NCBI GenBank assembly: GCA_040793985.1
Contig: JBFNJI010000001.1
Coordinates: 62,001-126,000, forward strand
DNA: 64,000 nt
Direction of reading: 5' to 3'
Source: Thiodiazotropha sp040793985
Lineage (GTDB): Bacteria; Pseudomonadota; Gammaproteobacteria; Chromatiales; Chromatiaceae
Below the pieces are notes generated by a model. The model made no database searches. It was not told the DNA's origin and was given only the letters and a program-made list of their open reading frames with translations. Shown here in pieces: positions 8,211 through 15,917 of the stretch (position 1 is the first letter of the stretch; every line of letters begins with the position of its first letter). Position numbers and translations under genes: made by a program.

Positions 8211-9506
8211 CTAGAGGCTAACCTCTGCAACAGCGATCGATGTCGGAGCAACCAGATCTTCCGGCAGGTGTTTGAATTTTTCTACGAGCACCGGCCAGAG
8301 CAGGTTATAGAACAGCTCTCCACGAACCAATACGGCACCCTTGGCGGGGATACTGTAGGAAAGGACCCGCTCTTCATAGGGTTTTAGCCGTGAATCGACA
8401 CCGAGTTGGGTAGCCGTCGGCGGCATTGCCGGATCGCCCTTGTCATTGGCCAGCAGGTAGGCGAAATAGGCCTTGGAGTCGCTGCCTGCGGGGTGACCTT
8501 CGGCGTTTTGCCAGATGACATTGCCCGAGGCATCATAAGCCGCTAGTTTCAGGTAGATATTCCTGAAAGGCGCACCAGTGGGCAGGCTGTGAGGTTGCAT
8601 GTTCTTCAGCTTCACCGTGGCATTCAGGCTATCCCCCTGTTTCACCGCGTCCAGGGTGAAAACCACGCTGCGCTTCAGCATGGCGTTGTCGTGGCCACCG
8701 CCCATGCCGTGATCCACCATACCGTTAGCAACCGGCATATGACAGGATTGGCAGTTGACGTTGCTGCCCGCATACTCGTTGCCAGTCTGGCAGAGAGGCA
8801 CACCATGGGGATTGTTTCGCTTGTCATGACAACCCATGCAGGCTGCATTTGTCTTCATCAGACCAGGGTTCCCGGCCATCGGCAGGGCCTGGATCTTCTT
8901 GCCGTCCAGCTCAACCTCACCATCAGTATGGGGATTGGGCTTCGAGTCATCGCTCGCGCCCGCACCACCGAACAGATCATCGCCGGCGGTTAATTTGGCC
9001 AGCCCCTGGTTGAATCCCTGCGGACCCTGCAGTTCGTTTTTACGTTCATAGGCCTTGAGCCCCAGGAGCAGCTTGCCATTCTTGCCGCTGGTACCCTTGA
9101 ATTTGGCCAGGGTGTGGCAGGCCACACAGTTGACCCCTTCCGAATAAGCTGGCTTGGCATCTAGCTTGGTTGTCTTGTCGACGGCCGCATTCGGTGCATG
9201 GCACTGCAGGCAGATCGGGTATTTACCGGATGCCTTGTGTTTCACCCCCTCTTCCACCGGGCTACCGACAACCTTCTTGTAAAATGTGGCATGGATTGGG
9301 TCTTTCAATGCGGTGCTTTGGGCATGCATCGATCCCTTCCACTGGTCATAAATCTCTTTGTGGCAGTTTTTACAGACTTCCGAGGAAACCCGGTGAAGCG
9401 GCTCGTCAGCGGCCGCGAGAGAAGTTGTTGGTTGTGAAAATAGAATTAGTGATGTAACGAATAAGCTTAAGATGTGAAGTATCCTCGAAGCGGAAACTGC
9501 TTCCAT
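8211..9506 (-). CDS. periplasmic pentahaem c-type cytochrome with C-terminal beta domain
   Basis: The 431-residue protein has a signal peptide (to about LAAADE) and a strong GGAGG before the ATG at 9506. Five CXXCH sites are present: CKNCH, CLQCH, CVACH, CMGCH and CQSCH, all in the N-terminal 270 residues, with an opening (SSEVCKNCHKEIYDQWKGSMHAQS) that matches the cytochrome c554-like family. The C-terminal 160 residues have no haem and look like an all-beta domain. It precedes the octahaem OTR gene on the same strand, separated by the stem-loop at 8168-8197. An electron carrier or reductase partner for the OTR protein is the simplest role. The pairing is inferred from position. Confidence 0.85.
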   Translation of the reverse strand: MEAVSASRILHILSLFVTSLILFSQPTTSLAAADEPLHRVSSEVCKNCHKEIYDQWKGSMHAQSTALKDPIHATFYKKVVGSPVEEGVKHKASGKYPICLQCHAPNAAVDKTTKLDAKPAYSEGVNCVACHTLAKFKGTSGKNGKLLLGLKAYERKNELQGPQGFNQGLAKLTAGDDLFGGAGASDDSKPNPHTDGEVELDGKKIQALPMAGNPGLMKTNAACMGCHDKRNNPHGVPLCQTGNEYAGSNVNCQSCHMPVANGMVDHGMGGGHDNAMLKRSVVFTLDAVKQGDSLNATVKLKNMQPHSLPTGAPFRNIYLKLAAYDASGNVIWQNAEGHPAGSDSKAYFAYLLANDKGDPAMPPTATQLGVDSRLKPYEERVLSYSIPAKGAVLVRGELFYNLLWPVLVEKFKHLPEDLVAPTSIAVAEVSL

Positions 9507-9933
9507 GATTTTCCTCCGAAATTTTTTGTTGACGGATGAGAGAGAATCTAATTAATTCTTGTTCTTCTCGGTGAGAGATAATACACACTATAAATGTGAT
9601 GCAAAATAAAAAAACGGTTTGTTATTGACCAAGCGCAGAAGATTAAAACCACTGATTGCTAATTACCCGGTATTTTATTGGTAGTTTTTTAGTGCCATCG
9701 CCATCTCACTTACCCACAGTGTGTGGATGGTATTTAGAACTGCCTGTCCCAGAATGACATTTGTCATGAAGAATGGTTGAACATCATGATAGGATTAGCC
9801 GACAACCGATGCTCATAACCCGTGCTGTAAAATAACAATATTGCCGGACTGTCAAAAACTCCAACGACACTAAGCCTCAAGCAGTATCTGGCTAGGATGC
9901 ATGAATTGACACTCCGGCTAAAGGAGATTGTTA
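9507..9933. promoter_or_regulatory. 427-bp divergent control region between two cytochrome operons
   Basis: No gene is visible. The region is AT-rich next to the pentahaem gene. It contains a 14-bp inverted repeat ATGACA-TT-TGTCAT (9754-9767) and a second one CCACA-GTG-TGTGG (9714-9726), both candidate operators for divergent control. No canonical FNR box (TTGAT-N4-ATCAA) was found. AAGGAG at 9921-9926 is the ribosome-binding site of the octahaem gene. Confidence 0.5.
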
Positions 9934-11382
9934 ATGAATCCATCCCTTTTGAGGCTCTCTCTGTTTTGCATCCTGAGCGCTATTCTGACCCATCTCAACG
10001 CCGCCAAGGTCACTGTTGATCCAAGCCAATGGGGAGATCCCCAAGGCGAAGAGTGTATCAGTTGTCACCAGAAGAGTTCATCGGGATTGACCAGGCAGTG
10101 GCGCAACAGCGCCCATGCCGAAGCGGGGGTCAACTGCCTCGATTGCCACAAGGCCTCCGTCGACGACAGCGACGCGATCACCCACGAAGGACAGGTCATA
10201 GCCACCATCGTCTCCCCCCTTGACTGCTCCCGATGCCACTCCGTGGAGTATGAACAACAGAAGGGCTCCGTCCACTCCGAGGCGGTAAGCATTATCGAAA
10301 ACAGACTACCGGCACTGGCGGGGCATGTGGGCGGGGATGCCATTGTCGCTGCCGGTTGCGACCAGTGCCACGGCTCCAGGGTTGTGATCCGTGGCGATGG
10401 ATCCATGGATCCCCGCAGCTGGCCCAATTCCGGCATCGGGCGCATCAACCCCGATGGCTCCAAGGGCTCCTGCTCTTCCTGTCATGGCAAACATCGCTTT
10501 TCCAAGGCCCAGGCCAGGGAGCCCAGTGCCTGTGTCCGCTGCCATTCCGGACCCGACTCCCCCGACAAGGCTGTCTACGAGGCATCAAAACACGGTATGC
10601 AGTTCGAGGCTCACCGCGATGAGATGGCACTGGATAGCGACAGCTGGATAGCAGGCAAGGACTATGTTGCCGCCCCTACCTGTGTTACCTGCCATATGGG
10701 GGCCGCCGGCAAATTGAAGGCCAACCATGACGTGGGGATGCGTAACATGTGGAGCCTGAACACACCGGTCTCGGAAAAACAGTATCTGGTGGTGTTTGAG
10801 GATGGAGATAAAATGGAACTTCCCGCATCTCAATCAGCCCCCAAACGAGGCAGCGAACTAACCAAGACAGATGGCAGCATTGGCAAAGTCAAGGTGGTCG
10901 CCACACCGAAACGCAGACGCCAGGCAATGCAACTGGTCTGTCTGGAGTGTCACAGCAAGACGTTTACGGAGAGCTTCATGGACCAGTTTGACGATGTGGT
11001 CGAACTCTTCAATGAAAAGTTCGGTATGCCTGCCAAACAGATCATGCAGGCCCTCTATAGCGAAGGTCTGCTGACACCCACCCCGTTCGACGAACCGATC
11101 GAGTTCATCTACTGGGAGTTGTGGCACGACGAGGGTGCACGGGCCCGCCATGGCGCCTCGATGGCCAGTGCCAACCACACTTGGTGGGAGGGGATGTACC
11201 TGGTTGGAAGAAACTTCTATTCCCGTTTTTTGCCGCAGGTCGAACAGATTGCAGGCAGCGAGAAGGCCGCTTCCCTGATCCAGACCTACGTCAAATCCAA
11301 CGAGCACCATCAATGGTTGGAACAACCGCAAAAGAGCAACCCGATCCTGGGCTACGACATCGGAAGGCAAGCCGATGAGTAA
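9934..11382 (+). CDS. haoA: octahaem hydroxylamine oxidoreductase (HAO)-family cytochrome
   Basis: The start is the ATG at 9934, seven bases after AAGGAG; a TTG two codons earlier is too close to that site. The 482-residue product has a signal peptide (to about LNAAK) and eight CXXCH sites: CISCH, CLDCH, CSRCH, CDQCH, CSSCH, CVRCH, CVTCH and CLECH. The C-terminal haem-free part, including NHTWWEGMYLVGRNFYSRF, is typical of the HAO family. Coupling to a NapC/NirT-type tetrahaem gene, overlapping by 8 bp, is the arrangement seen for the epsilonproteobacterial enzyme, which is thought to work as a reductase. I therefore favour nitrite or hydroxylamine reduction over hydroxylamine oxidation. Whether the P460 cross-linking tyrosine is present needs an alignment. 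Confidence 0.85.
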   Translation: MNPSLLRLSLFCILSAILTHLNAAKVTVDPSQWGDPQGEECISCHQKSSSGLTRQWRNSAHAEAGVNCLDCHKASVDDSDAITHEGQVIATIVSPLDCSRCHSVEYEQQKGSVHSEAVSIIENRLPALAGHVGGDAIVAAGCDQCHGSRVVIRGDGSMDPRSWPNSGIGRINPDGSKGSCSSCHGKHRFSKAQAREPSACVRCHSGPDSPDKAVYEASKHGMQFEAHRDEMALDSDSWIAGKDYVAAPTCVTCHMGAAGKLKANHDVGMRNMWSLNTPVSEKQYLVVFEDGDKMELPASQSAPKRGSELTKTDGSIGKVKVVATPKRRRQAMQLVCLECHSKTFTESFMDQFDDVVELFNEKFGMPAKQIMQALYSEGLLTPTPFDEPIEFIYWELWHDEGARARHGASMASANHTWWEGMYLVGRNFYSRFLPQVEQIAGSEKAASLIQTYVKSNEHHQWLEQPQKSNPILGYDIGRQADE

Positions 11383-12013
11383 GTGGAAACTGCCCTCCTT
11401 TATTTCCCGACAGGTACTGTTCGCGCTTGTCATCGGCGGTATTGCCGGAATCGGATTCATGCTGTTTCTGATCGAATTCGACGAGATAACCAGCTCCGAA
11501 GCCTTCTGCACCACCTGTCACTCCATGGAGATCGCTGCGGAAACCTACCGTCAATCGACTCACTACAATCCGGTATCGGGTGTTCGCGCATCATGCGGAC
11601 ACTGCCATGTTTCAGAGGGTGTCTTCGCCGCCACATGGGACCATTTCCTTGGCGGCAAGGATCTGTTGAAACAGATCTCGGGGAAGCTGTTCGGGCCTGA
11701 TTATGACGATCCCGTGGTCAATGCCCTGCACCTGCCCGAGGCCGCATTCGCAGCCAGAAAATGGTTCAAGGCCAAGGATTCGGCAACCTGCAAACGCTGT
11801 CATCAACTGGAGGCAATACAGGGTAAACGCGCCGATACAAACGCCATCCATCTGGAGGAGAGCGAGGGGAAAAGCTGTATCGACTGCCATATCAACCTGG
11901 TGCACAGAAAGGTGCCCGATGAAAAGACCTTCAAGCAGGACCGCTGGCAGCGAATGGTTGAAGAGGAGTTCGGATTGGCCCCGGGCACCGCGCAGGATTA
12001 TCTGGCCGAATAG
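11375..12013 (+). CDS. haoC: NapC/NirT-family tetrahaem quinol dehydrogenase
   Basis: The 212-residue protein has one N-terminal membrane anchor (about residues 12-34) and four CXXCH haem sites: CTTCH, CGHCH, CKRCH and CIDCH. This is the layout of NapC/NirT/NrfH proteins, which take electrons from membrane quinol and hand them to a periplasmic reductase. The gene overlaps the HAO-family gene by 8 bp, indicating translational coupling and a dedicated partnership. The gene symbol follows the epsilonproteobacterial pair and is by analogy. Confidence 0.88.
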   Translation: MSKWKLPSFISRQVLFALVIGGIAGIGFMLFLIEFDEITSSEAFCTTCHSMEIAAETYRQSTHYNPVSGVRASCGHCHVSEGVFAATWDHFLGGKDLLKQISGKLFGPDYDDPVVNALHLPEAAFAARKWFKAKDSATCKRCHQLEAIQGKRADTNAIHLEESEGKSCIDCHINLVHRKVPDEKTFKQDRWQRMVEEEFGLAPGTAQDYLAE

Positions 12014-12044
12014 CGGAACCAACACGCTGATCAAGGCTGTATCG

Positions 12045-12275
12045 TCAGTGGATACAATCCTTGAAACCCTTACCGGGAATCAGGCTGATTACCATTGCTA
12101 TCAACATTGCCAGGGGACTGATCAAGACCATGCCCAACGCAATGGGCTGAATGATCAGGAGTACAAAGTTGGATGCGGTCCAGTGGGCCAAAACCTCAAG
12201 CAGGATACCGCCTATCAGCAGCGTGCCGGCCAGTGTGACCACCCTGCGCAGGTGTTTGCAGTTAAGAAATGACAT
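12045..12275 (-). CDS. small integral membrane protein, unknown function
   Basis: The longest frame starts at 12347, but GAGGTG lies just before the ATG at 12275 (MSFLNCKHLRR), giving 76 residues. Two hydrophobic segments (TLAGTLLIGGILLEVLAHW and a long stretch around IIQPIALGMVLISPLAMLIA) would form two membrane helices, with a short positively charged N-terminus. The first segment ends in a Trp/His pair. The gene converges with the tetrahaem gene, 31 bp away. I do not recognise a family. Confidence 0.6.
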   Translation of the reverse strand: MSFLNCKHLRRVVTLAGTLLIGGILLEVLAHWTASNFVLLIIQPIALGMVLISPLAMLIAMVISLIPGKGFKDCIH

Positions 12276-12527
12276 GATACACCTCACTACTCGCGTATTA
12301 GCCATTACTAATATAATGACGAATAACCCTGTTGCTATCACTGACAATTCGCAATCCCTTGCGTATCTCAGTAAAAAACCACCTCTCTGGCTTATATAGC
12401 GGCTATATTAATATTTTCTGAATTAATTATATACCATATCGGGGGGATTTTTATGGTTATTTGTGATTGCGTTCAATTTTTTCAATACATCAGTGTTGAT
12501 TGAAACGGCAGATTATCGCGCCCCATC

Positions 12528-12902
12528 TCAAACCCCCTCCTCTAAATCGACATAGTCCCCAGATTCGAAGCGCGGCGTACAGAGTGCGATAAATACCAGA
12601 TCCACCTCGCCGTTGTTGCTGATTCGCTGCGAACGACCCGGGGGGATAAGCACCACGTCACCCGCTTCGACCTGCTGGGCTGGCAATCCCTCGATCTCCA
12701 CCTCGCCTGCACCACTGATTATGCAGTAGCGTTCGGTGCTGGTGTTCAGTCGATGTAGCCGGGTTCTGACCCCGGGTTCCACCCGTGCCCGGGCAATCGA
12801 CAGGGCACCGTCCCCAACATGATTTGAGAGTTCATTGATAAAACATCCTTCTTGGAAAAAATACTCCTTTGAAGCATCATGCCTTAGGATTTTTGCCTGC
12901 AT
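12528..12902 (-). CDS. single-domain cupin protein
   Basis: The start chosen is the ATG at 12902 (MQAKILRHDAS), preceded by CAGGAGAG; the longer frame to 12983 overlaps the divergent aminotransferase. The 124-residue product is a small cupin: the first motif reads TRLHRLNTSTERYCIISGAGEVEIEG and the second GDVVLIPPGRSQRISN. The usual metal-binding histidines are partly kept (RLHRL, and Glu in TERY), while the second-motif His is replaced in GRSQRI. Such small cupins are often sugar-phosphate isomerase-like or regulatory; no substrate can be assigned. It is divergent from the aminotransferase with a 52-bp gap. Confidence 0.8.
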   Translation of the reverse strand: MQAKILRHDASKEYFFQEGCFINELSNHVGDGALSIARARVEPGVRTRLHRLNTSTERYCIISGAGEVEIEGLPAQQVEAGDVVLIPPGRSQRISNNGEVDLVFIALCTPRFESGDYVDLEEGV

Positions 12903-12954
12903 TCGACTCTCCTGCTTACGTTGTGCCTTTGGCAACCCGATTACGAGGTTAATT

Positions 12955-14073
12955 GTGTCTCTGTTTTCACTCGATCCTTCCATGTTCTATCTCAACCACG
13001 CAGCTGTGGCGCCCTGGCCGCAAAACACTGTGGCAGAAGTGGTGCGCTTTGCACAAGAGAATGGTCATTCCGGCGCCTCTCACTATCCGGACTGGTTGAG
13101 AACCGAGACTGAGTTGCGCGGGCTGATGGCAGCGTTGATCAAGGCAGACTCCGGCGATGATATCGCGCTGCTGAAGAGTACCTCGGAAGGGCTGTCGCTG
13201 GTTGCCCATGGCCTCGATTGGCAGCCGGGCGACAATATCGTATCCATCGCCCAGGAGTTTCCCTCCAACCGAATCGTCTGGGAGTCACTGCAGGGGGATG
13301 GCGTCGAACTACGCCTGCTGGACCTCGACAGGAGCAGCCAACCCGAGCAGGAGCTGATTGCGCTCTGCGATGAGAACACCCGTCTGATCTCGGTCAGTTC
13401 CGTGCAGTATGCAGCGGGATACCGTCTGCAACTGCCGGTTTTGGGCGACTACTGCAAGGCCAACGACACACTGTTCCTGGTCGATGCCATTCAGAGTCTC
13501 GGCGCCATGCCATTCGATATCAACGCTTGTCATGCCGATGTCGTGGTGGCTGACGGCCACAAGTGGATGCTGGGCGCGGAGGGTGTGGCCCTCTTCTATT
13601 GCCGGCCGGCGCTGAGGGAGCGTCTCAAGCTGCATCAGTTTGGTTGGCACATGGTGAAGCACATGGGGGAGTTCGATCGCGTGGAGTGGCAACCGGCTCA
13701 GAGTGCCAGGCGGTTTGAGTGCGGCAGTCCCAATATGCTGGGGATACACTGCCTGCATGCGAGTCTCAGCCTCATCCACGAACTCGGCCTCAACAGCATT
13801 GCCGCCGATGTCCGTAACAATGCCGAATCAGTCATCGGCCAGGTGGACAGGGCCGGATACCGTCTACTGACACCCAGGGAGGCTTCGAAGCGGGCGGGCA
13901 TAGTGACCTTCCAGGTGCCGGGGAGGGACAACCAGGCCCTCTATCAAGGCCTGATGAGGAACCGGGTCATCTGCGCCTACCGGGCCGGCGGGATACGTCT
14001 CTCACCCCATTTCTACAATCGTGAAGAGGAGATAGAGGGCGCGTTCAGGCGTTTGTCCCAGCTGCTAGGATAA
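12955..14073 (+). CDS. class V PLP-dependent aminotransferase, cysteine desulfurase-like
   Basis: A GTG at 12955 is preferred as start: ACGAGG is correctly spaced upstream and the protein then begins VSLFSLDPSMFYLNHAA, the usual opening of this family. Upstream ATGs would overlap the divergent cupin. The 372-residue protein has the PLP-binding segment VVVADGHKWMLGAEGVALFY (the Lys forms the Schiff base), the aspartate of LFLVDAIQSLG, and the C-terminal RLSPHFYN motif. It falls with the NifS/CsdA-like branch of class V enzymes, which includes selenocysteine lyases and isopenicillin N epimerase-like proteins. The mobile-loop cysteine of true cysteine desulfurases is not obvious, so sulfur mobilisation is only a possibility. 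Confidence 0.85.
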   Translation: MSLFSLDPSMFYLNHAAVAPWPQNTVAEVVRFAQENGHSGASHYPDWLRTETELRGLMAALIKADSGDDIALLKSTSEGLSLVAHGLDWQPGDNIVSIAQEFPSNRIVWESLQGDGVELRLLDLDRSSQPEQELIALCDENTRLISVSSVQYAAGYRLQLPVLGDYCKANDTLFLVDAIQSLGAMPFDINACHADVVVADGHKWMLGAEGVALFYCRPALRERLKLHQFGWHMVKHMGEFDRVEWQPAQSARRFECGSPNMLGIHCLHASLSLIHELGLNSIAADVRNNAESVIGQVDRAGYRLLTPREASKRAGIVTFQVPGRDNQALYQGLMRNRVICAYRAGGIRLSPHFYNREEEIEGAFRRLSQLLG

Positions 14074-14098
14074 TTGAATATTAAAGATCGGTAATTTA

Positions 14099-14112
14099 AT
14101 GATTTAGATCAA
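14099..14112 (+). promoter_or_regulatory. FNR/ANR-like box before the sulfur-globule-type gene
   Basis: ATGAT-TTAG-ATCAA matches the FNR-family consensus TTGAT-N4-ATCAA at nine of ten positions. It lies about 160 bp before the ATG at 14270, suggesting oxygen- or redox-controlled expression. The match is by eye. Confidence 0.5.
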
Positions 14113-14269
14113 GCAAAAATAAAATCACTGGCATATTATATTTATGAGGTTCAAGGAGTAGCGCCACCACAGGCCGTGAACCGACATAACAAGAAATGGG
14201 GTGTTAGGCCGGGTGGTCACTCACCACCTGACGAACTATCAGAAAGCATTACGAAGGAGACAATCTGCC

Positions 14270-14581
14270 ATGAAAAAAACCTTAAAAACTGCTGCTGTTG
14301 CTGCCATCGCCGGAGCCGCACTGTTTACGACCCTTTCCGCTCAAGCATTCTGGGGTCCTTTTGATTGGTTCGATGATGATGACTACTACGGACCCTGGGG
14401 ACCCTATGGTTACGGTGGCCCATGGGGCTATCCCGGATGGGGTGGGTATCCCGGCTACTATGGCTATCCTGGTTACGGTTACGGCTATCCTGCCTATGGC
14501 TACGGCTATCCTGGCCACTATGGCTATGGCTACCCCTATGCCGCGCCTGCAGCACCTGCCGCTACCACACCCAGCGAATAA
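14270..14581 (+). CDS. sulfur-globule-type envelope protein, Gly/Tyr/Pro-rich
   Basis: The ATG at 14270 follows AAGGAG; a longer frame from 14201 has no such site. The 103-residue product starts with a signal peptide (MKKTLKTAAVAAIAGAALFT, cleavage after SAQA), followed by FWGPFDWFDDDD and then tandem YGYP/GYG repeats, ending in a short Ala/Pro tail. This layout (AFWG after the signal, Gly/aromatic repeats, Ala-Pro end) matches the sulfur globule proteins of purple sulfur bacteria, especially the CV3 type, which coat intracellular or periplasmic S0 globules. The gene is alone with its own terminator. A general Gly/Tyr-rich envelope protein cannot be excluded. Confidence 0.7.
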   Translation: MKKTLKTAAVAAIAGAALFTTLSAQAFWGPFDWFDDDDYYGPWGPYGYGGPWGYPGWGGYPGYYGYPGYGYGYPAYGYGYPGHYGYGYPYAAPAAPAATTPSE

Positions 14582-14606
14582 TAGTAACCAACCATAAAAA
14601 CAGTTG

Positions 14607-14631
14607 CCCCGTCCCTGCGACGGGGTTTTTT
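14607..14631 (+). terminator. Rho-independent terminator
   Basis: CCCCGTC (14607-14613) pairs with GACGGGG (14619-14625), followed directly by TTTTTT. It ends the sulfur-globule-type gene 25 bp after its stop. Confidence 0.9.
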
Positions 14632-14714
14632 ATATGGGCCATCCCTTGTACCTGTCCCAGCCCCATCAATGACAGCATAATAGGCTATATAACCGGCAAA
14701 TCCGTTAAACGACA

Positions 14715-15728
14715 ATGACACTTCAGGACAGACATATCTCCCTTGCCCACGGCAATGGCGGCCGCCATATGCGAGAACTCATCGAATCCCTTTTCGCCCG
14801 CCATCTGCAGAACCCAAACCTGGATATCCAGGCGGATGCCGCGCTGTTAACCGGACTGAGCGGCAGCGATCTGCTATTCACCACCGACGGATTCACTGTT
14901 CAACCCCTGGAGTTTCCCGGTGGCGACATAGGCTCCCTCGCGGTGCATGGCACCGTCAATGATTTGGCGGTGAGCGGGGCGATACCGAAATACCTGAGCC
15001 TCAATGCCTTTATCGAGGAGGGTCTTGAAGTCGCCCTCCTGGAACGGATCATCAGAAGCATTGCGGAGGCGGCAGCTGCCGCTCATGTCGATGTGGTGGC
15101 CGGTGACACCAAGGTGGTCCGAAGGGGGGAAGGTGGCGGCATCTATCTGGCGACTACCGGGATCGGTATCCGCGACCCGCATCTAGCACTGGGCATCAAC
15201 CGCATCGAGCCCGGCGACAGGCTGCTGGTGAGCGGTCCCGTGGGAGATCATGGCATTGCGGTCATGCTGGCCCGCGAGGCGTTCGGTCTGCGCGGCGATC
15301 TGCAATCCGATGCGGGTTCGGTGCTGCCCTTTACCCAGGCTCTGGTCGATCTGCCGGGTCTGCGCTTCATGCGCGATCCCACCCGGGGCGGCATGGCGAC
15401 GGTGGCCCATGAGATCTGTCATGCCACCGGGCTGCAGATACGGCTCGAACAGGCCGCCATTCCAGTGCGCGATCCGGTCAACTCTGTCTGTGAGATGCTG
15501 GGTTACGACCCCCTGTTCCTGGCCTGCGAAGGACGGGTGGTCGCTGTCGTCGCAGCCGATCAGGCCGACCATGCCTTGGCACGCTGGCAAAGCCTGCCGG
15601 GCGGCGACCTCGCGGCCTTGATCGGTGAGGCGTGGCAGGATGACGCCTATGTCATTCTGCAGACGGAACTGGGAGGGGCACGCATTCTCGAAGAGCTGGA
15701 GGACGATCCGCTGCCTCGAATCTGTTGA
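14715..15728 (+). CDS. hypE: HypE, hydrogenase maturation carbamoyl dehydratase
   Basis: The 337-residue protein matches HypE along its length: the AIRS-type ATP-binding start (SLAHGNGGRHMRELI), DADAALL-like and FTTDGFTVQPLEFPGGDIGSLA segments, the RDPTRGGMATV loop, and the C-terminal tail ending PRIC, whose last cysteine is the residue that carries the thiocarbamoyl/thiocyanate group. HypE dehydrates the carbamoyl delivered by HypF to make the CN ligand of [NiFe]-hydrogenases. No other hyp or hydrogenase gene is in the window, so its partners must lie elsewhere. Translation start lacks a strong ribosome-binding site. Confidence 0.93.
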   Translation: MTLQDRHISLAHGNGGRHMRELIESLFARHLQNPNLDIQADAALLTGLSGSDLLFTTDGFTVQPLEFPGGDIGSLAVHGTVNDLAVSGAIPKYLSLNAFIEEGLEVALLERIIRSIAEAAAAAHVDVVAGDTKVVRRGEGGGIYLATTGIGIRDPHLALGINRIEPGDRLLVSGPVGDHGIAVMLAREAFGLRGDLQSDAGSVLPFTQALVDLPGLRFMRDPTRGGMATVAHEICHATGLQIRLEQAAIPVRDPVNSVCEMLGYDPLFLACEGRVVAVVAADQADHALARWQSLPGGDLAALIGEAWQDDAYVILQTELGGARILEELEDDPLPRIC

Positions 15729-15778
15729 CTCGAGCGCCGAATACGCTCAATAAGAAAAACCACAAAAGAGATGACTTG

Positions 15779-15792
15779 TTGACCCTGGTCAA
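15779..15792. promoter_or_regulatory. palindrome before the autotransporter gene
   Basis: TTGACC-CT-GGTCAA is a perfect 6-bp inverted repeat centred 133 bp before the ATG at 15918. Its form (TTGAC-N4-GTCAA) resembles operators of CRP/FNR-superfamily regulators. It is a candidate operator only. Confidence 0.4.
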
Positions 15793-15917
15793 ACAAAATG
15801 GAATAAAACTCCCAAATAATATTTCAACTACGTTCATTTTTTTCCCCGGACCACCATCCAAAGTGAATGTGGGTCTATAAATTTATAAAAATAAATTACA
15901 TCAAAGGGAGAGGGATC

